64,000 nucleotides of DNA from Caulobacter flavus (GCF_003722335.1 NZ_CP026100.1:2516001-2580000), one strand, 5' to 3'. Positions 8,211-17,354 are shown, counted from the stretch's first letter. A program made the numbers and translations. The notes: generated by a model not told the origin, from the sequence alone.

Positions 8211-9008
8211 TCAGGCTAGGCCGTAGCGGGGCGCGGGGCGGTCGCGCGACAGGTTGGGAGCCAGATTCAGGCGGGCCGCGTCGTAGGCGGCGAAATCGCC
8301 GGCCTCGGGCAGGGAGGGTATGGTCACCAGCTCGCCCTGGTCGAAGCCCGCCAGCGCCGCGTCGACCAGGTCGCCGACCTCCATCACCGTCGACGGATCC
8401 AGCGCGTCGACGCTGCCGCCCGAGCGGTCCCAGATCTCGGTGCGGGTGGCGCCGGGCAGCACCGCCTGCAGCTTCACCGCGTCTGGCAGCTGGCTGCGGA
8501 GGCCTTGCGTGAAGTAGGTCACATAGGCCTTGGTCGCGCCGTAGACCGGCGAGCGGAACTCGGGCAGCAGGCCCACCACCGACGAGATGTTGACGATCGC
8601 GCCGCGGCCGCGGGCCTTGAAGGCGCGGGCCGCCGCGTGGGCCAGGCGGGTCACCGACACCACGTTCAGCTGGATCAGGTTGTCGACCTTGTCGACGTCC
8701 TGGTCGACGAAGTCGCCGCCCAGGGCCGCGCCGGCGTTGTTGATCAGGATGTCGATGGTCGCGTCCTCGGCCAGCCGGGCCTCGACGCGGGCCAGGTCGA
8801 CGGCGTTGGTCAGGTCGGCCTGGACGACGTCGACCTTGACGCCGGTCTGCGCCGTCAGGCGCTCGGCCAGGTCGGCCAGGCGCCGGGCGTCGCGGGCCAC
8901 CAGCACCAGGTCGTGGCCGCGCCGGGCCAGGCGGTCGGCATAGGTCGCGCCGATGCCGCTGGAGGCGCCCGTCACCAGGGCCGCGCCGGGAAAGTCTTGT
9001 TTGCTCAT
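8211..9008 (-). CDS. Short-chain dehydrogenase/reductase
   Basis: This is a 265-residue classical SDR. The Rossmann glycine motif is GASSGIG at 14-20, NNAG at 90-93 stabilises the fold, and the catalytic set is S142/S143 with Y156-x-x-x-K160 (YGATK). It should use NAD(P)(H); the Arg residues after beta2 (VARDARR) suggest NADP(H). The substrate is unknown. It is divergent from an HxlR-type regulator with a shared 125-bp promoter region containing a palindromic operator, so it is probably the regulated target gene. The C-terminus ends in a conserved short tail (PRYGLA). Confidence 0.9.
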   Translation of the reverse strand: MSKQDFPGAALVTGASSGIGATYADRLARRGHDLVLVARDARRLADLAERLTAQTGVKVDVVQADLTNAVDLARVEARLAEDATIDILINNAGAALGGDFVDQDVDKVDNLIQLNVVSVTRLAHAAARAFKARGRGAIVNISSVVGLLPEFRSPVYGATKAYVTYFTQGLRSQLPDAVKLQAVLPGATRTEIWDRSGGSVDALDPSTVMEVGDLVDAALAGFDQGELVTIPSLPEAGDFAAYDAARLNLAPNLSRDRPAPRYGLA

Positions 9009-9071
9009 GTCTCGATCCCCTCGGGATGCTGGCCGTCGCGCTCGTCGCGGCGGAGTGACTTGCAGATGGCT

Positions 9072-9096
9072 AGTTACTTTCGAATTGCAAGTAACT
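9072..9096. promoter_or_regulatory. Probable HxlR operator
   Basis: A perfect inverted repeat, AGTTACTT-N9-AAGTAACT, lies between the divergent SDR and HxlR genes. A related half site (GTGACTTGCA) sits just to its left. HxlR/MarR-type dimers bind palindromes of this kind, so the site probably mediates control of both genes, including autoregulation. The link is inferred from position. Confidence 0.7.
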
Positions 9097-9133
9097 GGCT
9101 TTCATTTTGCTATCGACGCCCTATCTTCGCTTC

Positions 9134-9634
9134 ATGACCACGCGCGCCTTCGATCCTGGACAGTGCCCCGTCGGCCGCACGCTCGAACGCGTCGGCGACA
9201 CCTGGAGCCTGATGATCCTGCGGGACGCCCAGCAGGGGCTGACCCGCTTCGACGCCTTCGAGAAGAGCCTGGGGGTCGCCCCAAACATCCTCGCAAAGCG
9301 CCTGGCCGGACTAGTACAATCCGGCTTTCTCGAGCGGCGGCCCTATCAGGACAGGCCCGTGCGCCACGAATACGTGCTGACCCCGCAGGGCCGCGACTTC
9401 GCGCCGGTGCTGACCGCGCTGCTGGCCTTCGGCAACCGCCACTTCGCGCACGAGGGGATCGCCGGCCAGCTGGTCGACCGGGTCACGGGGCAGGCGGCCG
9501 AGCCCGTCGTGGTCGACGCCGTCAGCGGCCGGCCGATCGACGCCGAGCGCTTCACCTACGCCGCCGGCCCGGCGGCGGGCGAGACGGTGCGCCAGCGGGT
9601 CGCCGAGATCGAGGCTCGCCGCGGCCGCGACTGA
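9134..9634 (+). CDS. HxlR family transcriptional regulator
   Basis: This is a 166-residue winged-helix protein. The N-terminal CPVGRTLERVGDTWSLMILR block (Cys11) and the RFDAFEKSLGVAPNILAKRL helix-turn-helix are characteristic of HxlR regulators, several of which sense quinones or electrophiles through this Cys. The C-terminal 60 residues form an extension beyond the about 110-residue core. The ATG at 9134 begins the conserved domain directly; an upstream frame start (9107) has no support. Divergent from the SDR gene over a clear palindrome. Confidence 0.9.
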   Translation: MTTRAFDPGQCPVGRTLERVGDTWSLMILRDAQQGLTRFDAFEKSLGVAPNILAKRLAGLVQSGFLERRPYQDRPVRHEYVLTPQGRDFAPVLTALLAFGNRHFAHEGIAGQLVDRVTGQAAEPVVVDAVSGRPIDAERFTYAAGPAAGETVRQRVAEIEARRGRD

Positions 9635-9719
9635 AACGGCGCCTTTGGGTAATCTTCGTAGGGTTGTATGCTCCCTCAGATTGCGAAGGGCAGGGGCGCC
9701 TTCGCGGGGAGGCCTGGCT

Positions 9720-10487
9720 ATGGACACCATCACCGCCAAGAGCGCCAACGGCGCGAGCGACCCGGGCGTCGTCTCGGCCCTTGCCGAGGACGTCGCGGCG
9801 CCTCCGGCCGAGGCGCCGCCCGCCGAGTCCGCGTCGGAGAAGCCGGTCCTGGCCGCCGGCCTGGGTTCGGCGGGGCCGGAGGTGAAGCTGAACTTCGTCA
9901 ACCGCTCCAACGACGCCAGCAACGTGCACGTGCTGCTGTTCGGCCAGCCCCCTTCGCCGGCGATCGACGAGATCGGCCAGGCCTGGCGGGTGATCGACAA
10001 CTGCGGTCCGGGCTGGAGCCATCCGTTCGTCTGGCCGGCGGCCGTCACCCTCGGCGTCGTCGATCCGCACGGCAACGTCTCGCCGCAACTGGACATCGCC
10101 AACGGCCAGGTCGCCGAGGTCGTGGCCGGCGACACCGGCACGGTCCTGAAACTCGCCGACCAGCAGGGGCCCGCGAGCGCGATCAGCGTTCTCAACCAGC
10201 TGCCCCAGGGCTTCGTCGAGGCCGCCTTCTTCCGGGACGGCAAGCCCTATGCGCGGCAGTTGCTGGGGCCGCACACGACCGCCGTCTTCACCCTGCCGCC
10301 GAAGATCTGGATCGGCGCGGCCTTGCGCAGCGAAGCGGGGGCGGCGGTCGGCGCCGATGCGGTCTCGGCCCTGACCGAGATCAACCTGATGGGCATCGCC
10401 GGCGCCGACATCGTCATGACCGGCGGCGGCCAGGGCGCCGACGCCAAGCCGTTCCTCTTCACCCTGGCGAACGTCACCTACGGCTGA
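9720..10487 (+). CDS. Hypothetical beta-rich protein (family A, member 1)
   Basis: This encodes 255 residues without signal peptide. The first 45 are Ala/Pro/Glu-rich and probably disordered. The rest is beta-strand-like, starting with VKLNFVNRSNDASNVHVLLF then GQPPSP. The layout of strand, Asn, variable loop, strand and PP turn resembles the starts of the proteins at 19785 and 20452 (TIEVVNETG...SEPP; TIEIVNAGG...PAPP), so I suspect a shared fold. Function unknown. The ATG follows GGGGAGGCCTGGCT. A strong GC hairpin follows the stop. Confidence 0.7.
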   Translation: MDTITAKSANGASDPGVVSALAEDVAAPPAEAPPAESASEKPVLAAGLGSAGPEVKLNFVNRSNDASNVHVLLFGQPPSPAIDEIGQAWRVIDNCGPGWSHPFVWPAAVTLGVVDPHGNVSPQLDIANGQVAEVVAGDTGTVLKLADQQGPASAISVLNQLPQGFVEAAFFRDGKPYARQLLGPHTTAVFTLPPKIWIGAALRSEAGAAVGADAVSALTEINLMGIAGADIVMTGGGQGADAKPFLFTLANVTYG

Positions 10488-10496
10488 GCCCAGACC

Positions 10497-10524
10497 CGGA
10501 CGGCGGCTTGCGGGCCGCCGTCCG
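10497..10524 (+). terminator. GC-rich hairpin after 9720 gene
   Basis: An 11-bp perfect stem (CGGACGGCGGC and its complement at 10514-10524) with a 6-nt loop begins 10 nt past the stop codon. No T tract is present, so this is terminator-like rather than a classical intrinsic terminator. It separates the upstream gene from the RND efflux operon. Confidence 0.5.
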
Positions 10525-10633
10525 ATCGCCAGTTGTCCACCGTTGCTGACCGCCTTGTCAGGCGGGCGTCAGCCTGACGACCCGATGGCGCCGCTACATC
10601 CGTCGCAACCTCTCCGGAACGACGGATTTCTCG

Positions 10634-13600
10634 ATGATCTCGCTTGTGCGGACGGCTTTGGCGCGTCCCTACACCTTCGTCGTCATGGCCGCGATGATCC
10701 TCATCGTCGGCGTGCTGGCGATCCTGCGCACCCCGACCGACATCTTTCCGGAGATCCGCGTCCCCGTGGTCGCGGTGGCGTTCACCTATAACGGCCTGTC
10801 GCCCGAGGACATGTCGGGCCGCATCCTGACGCCCTACCAGCGGGCGCTGACCACGACGGTCAACGACATCGAGCATATCGAGGCCACCTCGCTGCAGGGC
10901 ATCGGCGTAGTGAAGGTCTACTTCCAGCCCGGCGCCGACATCCGCCTGGCCAACGCCCAGATCACCGCCGTTTCCCAGACCCTGCTGCGCCAGATGCCGA
11001 CGGGCACGACGCCGCCGCTGGTGCTGAACTACAACGCCTCGACCGTGCCGATCGTGCAGCTGGCCCTGGCCGGCCAGGGGATGAGCGAGCAGCAGCTGTT
11101 CGACTACGGCGTCAACTTCATCCGCACGCGCCTGGTCACCGTGCCCGGCGCGGCCGTGCCGTTCCCGTTCGGCGGCAAGACCCGCCAGATCCAGGTCGAC
11201 ATCGACCCGCAGGCCCTGCTGTCCAAGGGGCTGTCGGCCACCGACGTCGGCGCGGCGATCGCCGCCCAGACCCAGATCACCCCGGCCGGTTTCGTCAAGA
11301 TCGGCGAGTTCCAGTACAGCCTGCGCCTGAACAACGCCCCCGGCTCGGTCGACGAGCTGAACGCCCTGCCGGTGCGCACGGTCAACGGCGCGACCATCCG
11401 CCTGGGCGACGTCGCCCACGTCCGCGACGGCTCGGCCCCGCAGCAGAACGTCGTCCACGTCGACGGCCAGCGCTCGGTGCTGATGACGGTGCTGAAGTCG
11501 GGCGCGACCTCGACCATCGCCATCGTCGACGGCATCAAGGGCGCGCTGCCCGAGCTGAAGGCCCAGCTGCCCGACAACCTGACCATCACCCCGCTGAACG
11601 ACCAGTCGACCTTCGTGAAGGCGGCCGTCGAGGGCGTGGTCCACGAGGGCGCGCTGGCCGCGATCCTGACCTCGCTGATGATCCTGCTGTTCCTGGGCAG
11701 CTGGCGCTCGACGGTGATCATCGCCGTCTCGATCCCGCTGGCCGTGCTGGCGGCGGTGGCGGCCCTGGCGGCCTTCGGCCAGACCCTCAACGTCATGACC
11801 CTGGGGGGTCTCGCCCTGGCCGTCGGCATCCTGGTCGACGACGCCACGGTGACCATCGAGAACATCAACTGGCACCTGGAGCACGGCAAGGACGTCAAGA
11901 CCGCGATCCTCGACGGCGCGGCCCAGATCGTCACGCCGGCCTTCGTCAGCTTGCTCTGCATCTGCATCGTCTTCGTGCCGATGTTCTTCCTGCCGGGCGT
12001 GTCGGGCTTCCTGTTCGTGCCGATGGCGATGTCGGTCGTCTTCGCGATGATCGCCTCGTTCCTGCTGTCGCGGACCCTGGTGCCGACCATGGCGGCCTTC
12101 CTGCTGAAGCCGCACGCCCCGCACGACCAGGAGGCCCCGTCCAAGAACCGCCTGGTGCGCTTCCAGCGCGGCTTCGAGCGGATGTTCGCCAAGGTGCGCG
12201 ACGCCTATGCCGGCCTGCTGGGCTTTGCGCTGGGCGCGCGGGGCAAGTTCGTCGCCGGCTTCCTGGCCTTCGCGGTGCTGAGCCTGGCGCTGGTTCCGTT
12301 CCTGGGCCGCAACTTCTTCCCGGCCGTGGACTCCGGCTCGATCGCCATGCACGTCCGCGCGCCGACCGGCTACCGCGTCGAGGAGTCGGCGGCGCTGTTC
12401 GACCGCATCCAGCGCCAGGTGCGCACGATCATCCCCAACGCCGAGATCGAGACCATCGTCGACAACATCGGCCTGTCCACCAGCGGCATCAACGTCGCCT
12501 ACAACGCCTCGGGCACCATCGGCGCCCAGGACGGCGACATCCTGATCAGCCTGAAGAAGGGCCACAAGCCGACCGACGGCTACGTCAAGGCGCTGCGCCG
12601 GGAACTGCCCAAGGCCTTCCCGACGGCCACCTTCTCGTTCCTGCCGGCCGACGTGACCAGCCAGATCCTCAACTTCGGCAGCCCCGCGCCGATCGACATC
12701 CAGGTGGCCGGCGGCGACGCGGCGACCAACCAGGCCTATGCCCAGAAGATCCTGCGGGCGATCCGCGGCGTCGAGGGCATCGCCGACGTGCGCATCCAGC
12801 AGCCCAGCGCCGCCCCGCAGCTGCGCTTCGACGCCGACCGCACCCGCATCCACGCCCTGGGCCTGGACGAGCGCGACGTCACCGCCAGCCTGGCCGGCGC
12901 CGTGGCCGGCAGCGCCCAGACCTCGCCGGTGTTCTGGCTGAACCCGCAGAACGGGGTGTCCTATCCGATCGTCGCCCAGACGCCGGAATATCTGATCGAC
13001 AGCTTCGAGAAGCTGGGCGCCATCCCCGTCACCGGCAGCCGCGTGCCGAACGAGGCGCCGCAGGTGCTGAGCGGCCTCGGCGCGCTGAGCCGCGGCGCGA
13101 CCTCGGCGGTCGTCTCGCAGTACAACATCCAGCCAATGGTCAACGTCTATGCGGCGACGCAGGGCCGCGACCTCGGCGGCGTGGCGGCCGACGTCCAGAA
13201 GATCCTCAAGGCCCTGGAGAAGGACAAGCCGGCCAAGGTGCGCGTCACCCTGCGCGGCCAGTACCAGACCATGAACACCGCCTTTTCCGGCATGGGCTGG
13301 GGCCTGTTGGGCGCGGTGGTGATGATCTATCTGCTGATCGTCATCAACTTCCAGTCCTGGCTGGACCCGTTCGTGATCATCTCGGCCCTGCCGGCGGCCC
13401 TTGCGGGCATCGCCTGGATGCTGTTCGCCACCGGCACGCCGCTGTCGGTGCCGGCCCTGACCGGCGCGATCATGTGCATGGGCGTGGCCACGGCCAACTC
13501 GATCCTGGTGGTCAGCTTCGCCCGCGAGCGGCTGGCCGCCACGGGCGACGCGATCCAGGCCGCCTTCGAGGCCGGGGTCACCCGCTTCCGCCCGGTGCTG

Positions 13601-13816
13601 ATGACGGCCCTAGCCATGATCATCGGCATGGGTCCCATGGCGCTGGCCCTGGGCGAGGGCGCGGAGCAGAACGCCCCCCTGGGCCGCGCCGTGATCGGCG
13701 GCCTGATCTTCGCCACCTGCGCCTCGCTGCTGTTCGTCCCGACCATCTTCGCCATCGTCCACGGCCGCCGCCCGCGCGCCGAGGCTTCGTCCACCGAAGG
13801 ACACGTCCATGCCTGA
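10634..13816 (+). CDS. RND efflux pump, inner-membrane subunit (HAE1-like)
   Basis: This 1060-residue protein has the AcrB/MexB-type layout: TM1 near residues 13-30, a large periplasmic porter domain, TM2-6, a second porter domain and TM7-12. The proton-relay acids are visible in TM4 (GILVDDATVTIEN). It should exchange protons for drugs or other amphiphiles, forming a tripartite pump with the two downstream genes, which overlap in sequence. The start lacks a strong ribosome-binding site, but the ATG at 10634 gives the standard short cytoplasmic N-terminus. Substrate cannot be read from sequence; the family also contains metal exporters, but the Met/Asp set typical of CusA is not evident. Confidence 0.93.
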   Translation: MISLVRTALARPYTFVVMAAMILIVGVLAILRTPTDIFPEIRVPVVAVAFTYNGLSPEDMSGRILTPYQRALTTTVNDIEHIEATSLQGIGVVKVYFQPGADIRLANAQITAVSQTLLRQMPTGTTPPLVLNYNASTVPIVQLALAGQGMSEQQLFDYGVNFIRTRLVTVPGAAVPFPFGGKTRQIQVDIDPQALLSKGLSATDVGAAIAAQTQITPAGFVKIGEFQYSLRLNNAPGSVDELNALPVRTVNGATIRLGDVAHVRDGSAPQQNVVHVDGQRSVLMTVLKSGATSTIAIVDGIKGALPELKAQLPDNLTITPLNDQSTFVKAAVEGVVHEGALAAILTSLMILLFLGSWRSTVIIAVSIPLAVLAAVAALAAFGQTLNVMTLGGLALAVGILVDDATVTIENINWHLEHGKDVKTAILDGAAQIVTPAFVSLLCICIVFVPMFFLPGVSGFLFVPMAMSVVFAMIASFLLSRTLVPTMAAFLLKPHAPHDQEAPSKNRLVRFQRGFERMFAKVRDAYAGLLGFALGARGKFVAGFLAFAVLSLALVPFLGRNFFPAVDSGSIAMHVRAPTGYRVEESAALFDRIQRQVRTIIPNAEIETIVDNIGLSTSGINVAYNASGTIGAQDGDILISLKKGHKPTDGYVKALRRELPKAFPTATFSFLPADVTSQILNFGSPAPIDIQVAGGDAATNQAYAQKILRAIRGVEGIADVRIQQPSAAPQLRFDADRTRIHALGLDERDVTASLAGAVAGSAQTSPVFWLNPQNGVSYPIVAQTPEYLIDSFEKLGAIPVTGSRVPNEAPQVLSGLGALSRGATSAVVSQYNIQPMVNVYAATQGRDLGGVAADVQKILKALEKDKPAKVRVTLRGQYQTMNTAFSGMGWGLLGAVVMIYLLIVINFQSWLDPFVIISALPAALAGIAWMLFATGTPLSVPALTGAIMCMGVATANSILVVSFARERLAATGDAIQAAFEAGVTRFRPVLMTALAMIIGMGPMALALGEGAEQNAPLGRAVIGGLIFATCASLLFVPTIFAIVHGRRPRAEASSTEGHVHA

Positions 13817-15023
13817 CACCCTGCCCAAGACCGATCCGCGTCGGCTGCGCCGCCTGGCGCTGGTCGGCGCCGCGGGTTTCGCCCTGATCCTGGCGACCGG
13901 CGCGGCCGCCCGCTTCATGACCGGCAAGGACCTGGCGACCGCCAGCCAGGACGCCGGGGTTATCACCGTCAGCGTCGTGCGCCCCACGGCGGGCGAGGAC
14001 GGGGCGTTGGTCCTGCCCGGCCGCCTGCAGGCCTGGAACCAGGCCCCGGTCTACGCCCGCACCGACGGCTACCTGCGCCGCTGGTACGTCGACATCGGCC
14101 AGCCGGTGAAGGCCGGCCAGGTGCTGGCCGAGATCGACGCCCCGGAAGTCGACCAGCAGCTGGTCGCCGCCCGCGCCGCGTTCGCCACCGCCTCGGCCCA
14201 GCGCGACCTGGCCGCGGTCGGCGCCGCACGCTGGAAGCGCCTGGTGGGCGAGAACGCCGTCTCGCAGCAGGAGGCCGACGAGAAGCAGGGCGACCTGGCC
14301 GCCCGCGAGGCCATGCGCAACGAGGCCGCCGCCAATGTGCGCCGGCTGGAGAGCCTGGCCGCCTTCAAGCGCATCGTCGCCCCGTTCGACGGCGTGGTGA
14401 CCAGCCGCGACACCGACCTGGGCGCCCTGATCAGCGCCGGCGGCGGCGCGCCGTCGCCGCTGTTCACGGTGTCGGACACCCGTCGCCTGCGCCTCTATGT
14501 CAGCGTGCCCCAGAGCCTGGCCGGTTCGATACGCCCGGGCATGACCGCCAGCTTCTCCTCGCCCGACCTGCCGGGCCAGTCGTTCCAGGCGCGGCTCGTC
14601 CGCGCGGCCGACGCCGTCGACGCCCAGTCGGGCGCCATGCTGGTCCAGCTGGAGGTCGACAACGCCGCGGGCCAGCTCAAGCCCGGCGCCTACGCCCAGG
14701 TCAGCCTCGAGCTCGGCAAGGACGGCGCGGTCCAGGCCGCGCCGGCCACCTTGCGCGTGCCGGCCAACACCCTGCTGTTCCGCAAGGAGGGCACGGCGAT
14801 CGCCGTGGTCGACAACGACGGCAAGGTCCATATCCGCAAGGTCACGATCGCCAAGGACAACGGCTCGGAACTGGAACTGGCCGGCGGTCTGGCGGCCAAC
14901 GAATGGGTGGTCAGCAGCCCGCCCGACGCCATCGCCGACGGCGACACCGTGCGGGCGATCCAGCCCAAGCCCGCCCAGGCCAAGACGGCGCAAGCCAAGG
15001 GAGCGACCGGTGCGCGCGGCTAA
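13809..15023 (+). CDS. RND efflux periplasmic adaptor (membrane fusion protein)
   Basis: This is a 404-residue adaptor. A single N-terminal membrane anchor (residues about 15-32) is followed by a lipoyl/barrel-sandwich half (AWNQAPVYARTDGYLRRWYV), a helical hairpin (QLVAARAAFATASAQRDLAA), the second lipoyl half (FDGVVTSRDTDLGALI) and beta-barrel/MP domains (NTLLFRKEGTAIAVVD). It links the pump to the outer-membrane factor. It overlaps the pump gene by 8 nt and the next gene by 14 nt, so the three are one translationally coupled operon. Confidence 0.93.
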   Translation: MPDTLPKTDPRRLRRLALVGAAGFALILATGAAARFMTGKDLATASQDAGVITVSVVRPTAGEDGALVLPGRLQAWNQAPVYARTDGYLRRWYVDIGQPVKAGQVLAEIDAPEVDQQLVAARAAFATASAQRDLAAVGAARWKRLVGENAVSQQEADEKQGDLAAREAMRNEAAANVRRLESLAAFKRIVAPFDGVVTSRDTDLGALISAGGGAPSPLFTVSDTRRLRLYVSVPQSLAGSIRPGMTASFSSPDLPGQSFQARLVRAADAVDAQSGAMLVQLEVDNAAGQLKPGAYAQVSLELGKDGAVQAAPATLRVPANTLLFRKEGTAIAVVDNDGKVHIRKVTIAKDNGSELELAGGLAANEWVVSSPPDAIADGDTVRAIQPKPAQAKTAQAKGATGARG

Positions 15024-16395
15024 CGCCATCCTGCCCTTGGCCTTGCTGGGCCTGGCGGCCTGCGCCGCCGCCCCGGCCTATGCGCCGCCGGCCGTCTCGA
15101 CGCCGGCGGCCTTCCGCGACGACGGGCCCTGGACCCCCGCCGTCGGCGACATCGCGCCGGCCGGCGACTGGTGGGCGGTGTTCGCCGATCCGACCCTGGA
15201 GGGCCTGGAGCAGCGCCTGTCCAGCGGCAACGCCAGCCTCGCCCAGGCCCTGGCGCGCTACGACCAGGCCCGCGCCCTGGCCCGCCAGGCGCGCGCGAAC
15301 CTCTATCCCTCGGTTGGCGTCGACGCCAGCGCGGCCAGCCAGCGCACGACCTCGTCGGGCCGCACCGATCCGGTCGGCATCGGCGCCTCGGCGTCCTACG
15401 AGCTCGATCTGTGGGGACGTGTGCGCAGCCAGGTCGAGGCCGGCCGCGCCGACGCCCAAGCCGGCGCCGCCGACCTCGCCGCCGTGCGGCTGAGCCTGCA
15501 GGCTCAGCTGGCCGACGCCTATTTCCAGCTGCGCGGGGCCGACGCCCAGATCGCCGTGCTGTCGTCCACCGCCGACGCCTACCGCCAGGCGCTGGACCTG
15601 ACCCGGCGCCGCCAGGCCGGCGGCGCGTCCAGCGCGGTCGACACCGGCCGGGCCGAGACCCAGCTGGCCACGGCCCTGGCCCAGCAGGAGCAGGCCCAGG
15701 CCGATCGCGCCCTGCTGGAGCACGCCCTGGCGGTGCTGGTCGGCGAGCCGGCCTCCAGTTTCTCGGTGGCGAGGATCGACGGCCTTTCGGACGCGCCGCG
15801 CACGCCGGTGACCACGCCCTCGCTGGTCCTGCAGCGCCGGCCCGACATCGCCGCGGCCGAGCGCCGGGTGGCCGCCGCCAACGCCCGCATCGGCGTGGCC
15901 CGAGCCGCCTGGTTCCCGACCGTGACCCTGGCCGCCAGCGGCGGCTGGCAGTCGACTGGCGGCGAGCTCCTGACCACGGCCAACCGCGTCTGGGCCCTGG
16001 GGCCGGCGGCGGCGGCCCTGCCGCTGCTGGACGGCGGCGCTCGCAAGGCCGAGGTCGCCCGCAGCCGCGCGGTGTTCGACGAGGCCGCCGCCGGCTATCG
16101 CCAGACCGTGCTCGACGCCTTCCGCGAGGTCGAGGACCAGATGGCCCTGGCCAACCGCCTGGCCGCCGCCCAGGCCCGCCAGGACGAGGCCGTGGACGCC
16201 GCCGCCCGCACCAGCGCCCTGGCCACGACCCGCTATCGCGAAGGCGCGGCCAGCTATCTCGACGTGGTCACCGCCCAGACCGCCGAGCTGGACGCCCGCC
16301 GCTCGGCCCTGGACCTTCGCACCCGGCGCCTGGCCGCCAGCGTGGATCTGATCCGCGCGCTGGGCGGCGGCTGGCGAGGCGGGGAGGCGGCTTAG
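15010..16395 (+). CDS. RND efflux outer-membrane factor, NodT family lipoprotein
   Basis: This 461-residue protein has a signal with lipobox (LAAC, Cys18), so it is lipidated, followed by two OEP repeats whose helices line the TolC-type tunnel (for example QRRPDIAAAERRVAAANARIG, positions about 275-295). NodT-family members form the outer-membrane exit of RND pumps. The GTG at 15010 is chosen: GGAG lies 6 nt upstream and the signal peptide starts directly. It overlaps the adaptor by 14 nt. Confidence 0.93.
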   Translation: MRAANAILPLALLGLAACAAAPAYAPPAVSTPAAFRDDGPWTPAVGDIAPAGDWWAVFADPTLEGLEQRLSSGNASLAQALARYDQARALARQARANLYPSVGVDASAASQRTTSSGRTDPVGIGASASYELDLWGRVRSQVEAGRADAQAGAADLAAVRLSLQAQLADAYFQLRGADAQIAVLSSTADAYRQALDLTRRRQAGGASSAVDTGRAETQLATALAQQEQAQADRALLEHALAVLVGEPASSFSVARIDGLSDAPRTPVTTPSLVLQRRPDIAAAERRVAAANARIGVARAAWFPTVTLAASGGWQSTGGELLTTANRVWALGPAAAALPLLDGGARKAEVARSRAVFDEAAAGYRQTVLDAFREVEDQMALANRLAAAQARQDEAVDAAARTSALATTRYREGAASYLDVVTAQTAELDARRSALDLRTRRLAASVDLIRALGGGWRGGEAA

Positions 16396-16399
16396 GGCC

Positions 16400-16882
16400 T
16401 TACTTGGCCGGTTGCGGCTTGGCGTACCAGAGCGCGTTGACGATCACCCAGCGGTCTCCGAACAGGCCGAGGTTCAGATGGTCGACGAACCACGGCGTCT
16501 CCACCCGCGCCACCGCCACGTTGCCGGCGATGTCGAGCACGCGCACGCTGCGGTCCCACTGTTCGCGCGGGGTCTTCAGGGCGCCCTGCCGGGTCAGGCC
16601 CGCTAGCTCGTCGCGGTTCATGCGTCGCAGGCCGAGGGTCTCGTCGGGATCGGGCCGCGAGCGCACGGCGCGCTTGGCCAGGTCGGGGTGCAGCGAGCGG
16701 ACGACCCGCGCGACATCGCCCTCCAGCTGACCGTCGACATAGTCGTAGGCGACCGCCTCGACCGCCTTCACCGCCGCCGGATCGAGCGCTTGCGTTGCGG
16801 CGGGCGCTGCAGGCGGCGCGGCGATGCTCGACGGCGGGGCCGATCCGTCGATGACGATGGCGGCGAGCAGGGCGGCGATCAT
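16400..16882 (-). CDS. Putative lumazine-binding / NTF2-like protein
   Basis: This is a 160-residue protein. A weak N-terminal hydrophobic segment and Ala/Pro linker precede a domain from about residue 38 with AVEAVAYDYVDGQLEGDVAR, HPDLAKRAV and VARVETPWFVDHLNL. This resembles the lumazine-binding-like NTF2 family (PF12893), small cone-shaped domains often secreted. No catalytic residues can be assigned. It ends 4 nt from the convergent efflux operon. The next gene upstream (16911) is on the same strand 28 nt away, suggesting a two-gene unit. Confidence 0.75.
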   Translation of the reverse strand: MIAALLAAIVIDGSAPPSSIAAPPAAPAATQALDPAAVKAVEAVAYDYVDGQLEGDVARVVRSLHPDLAKRAVRSRPDPDETLGLRRMNRDELAGLTRQGALKTPREQWDRSVRVLDIAGNVAVARVETPWFVDHLNLGLFGDRWVIVNALWYAKPQPAK

Positions 16883-16910
16883 GGCGTCTCCGAATTGCTG
16901 TTGGGTCGTG

Positions 16911-17288
16911 TCAATCGGCGAGGCGGGTCCAGACCAGGGCGGCGAGGTCCTTGGGCTTGAGGTCGATGTTCTCGCCCTGCGGCGTGCCGTGCTGGAAGCC
17001 TTCCAGGCAGGTGGGGAAGCCGTCCTCGAGCCACAGGATGAAGCCCATCAGCAGCGTCTTGCCGTCGACCGCGACCTCGGCGGTCGGACTGTCGAGCGTG
17101 CGCGTGGGCCAGTCGATGGGCGGCTGGTCCCGATCGACGTCGAAGCACGTGTAGAAGCCGTGCCCGGTGTTCTCGCGTTCGGGCTGCCGCATCGTCGCCA
17201 GAAGCGCGCGAAGCTGCCTGGCGATGTCTGGCCGTCCGTCGCAGATCGCGGCGAGCGCGGCCCTCTCAAGATCCGTGAAACCCGACAT
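16911..17288 (-). CDS. Hypothetical cytoplasmic protein
   Basis: This encodes 125 residues with no family that I recognise. The N-terminal 30 residues are helical (DLERAALAAICDGRPDIARQL). The remainder is beta-rich with a GHGFYTCFDVDRDQ segment, and a LWLEDGFPTCLEGFQHG stretch that is fairly aromatic and acidic. This kind of sequence is seen in small families of unknown function. No signal peptide or membrane segment. It is followed after 28 nt by the NTF2-like gene on the same strand. Confidence 0.65.
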   Translation of the reverse strand: MSGFTDLERAALAAICDGRPDIARQLRALLATMRQPERENTGHGFYTCFDVDRDQPPIDWPTRTLDSPTAEVAVDGKTLLMGFILWLEDGFPTCLEGFQHGTPQGENIDLKPKDLAALVWTRLAD

Positions 17289-17354
17289 CCGCTCCCCCTG
17301 GGCGCGACCTTAGCGCCAAGGTCGCGGGCCGCCTATGGGGGTCGCGAGGGGGGC

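Noticed and set aside
7559..8512. ORF of 317 codons over the repeat region
   Set aside because: Translates the repeat element and then the reverse strand of real genes; unnatural Arg/Pro content.
10478..12853. Minus-strand ORF of 791 codons
   Set aside because: Antisense of the RND pump gene; no family features and no start signal.
15010..16395. CusC-type silver/copper assignment for the efflux operon
   Set aside because: No Met-rich CusF-like gene, no metal-binding Met triad visible in the pump; a drug-type HAE1 assignment is safer despite the CusRS-like regulators about 1-2 kb away.
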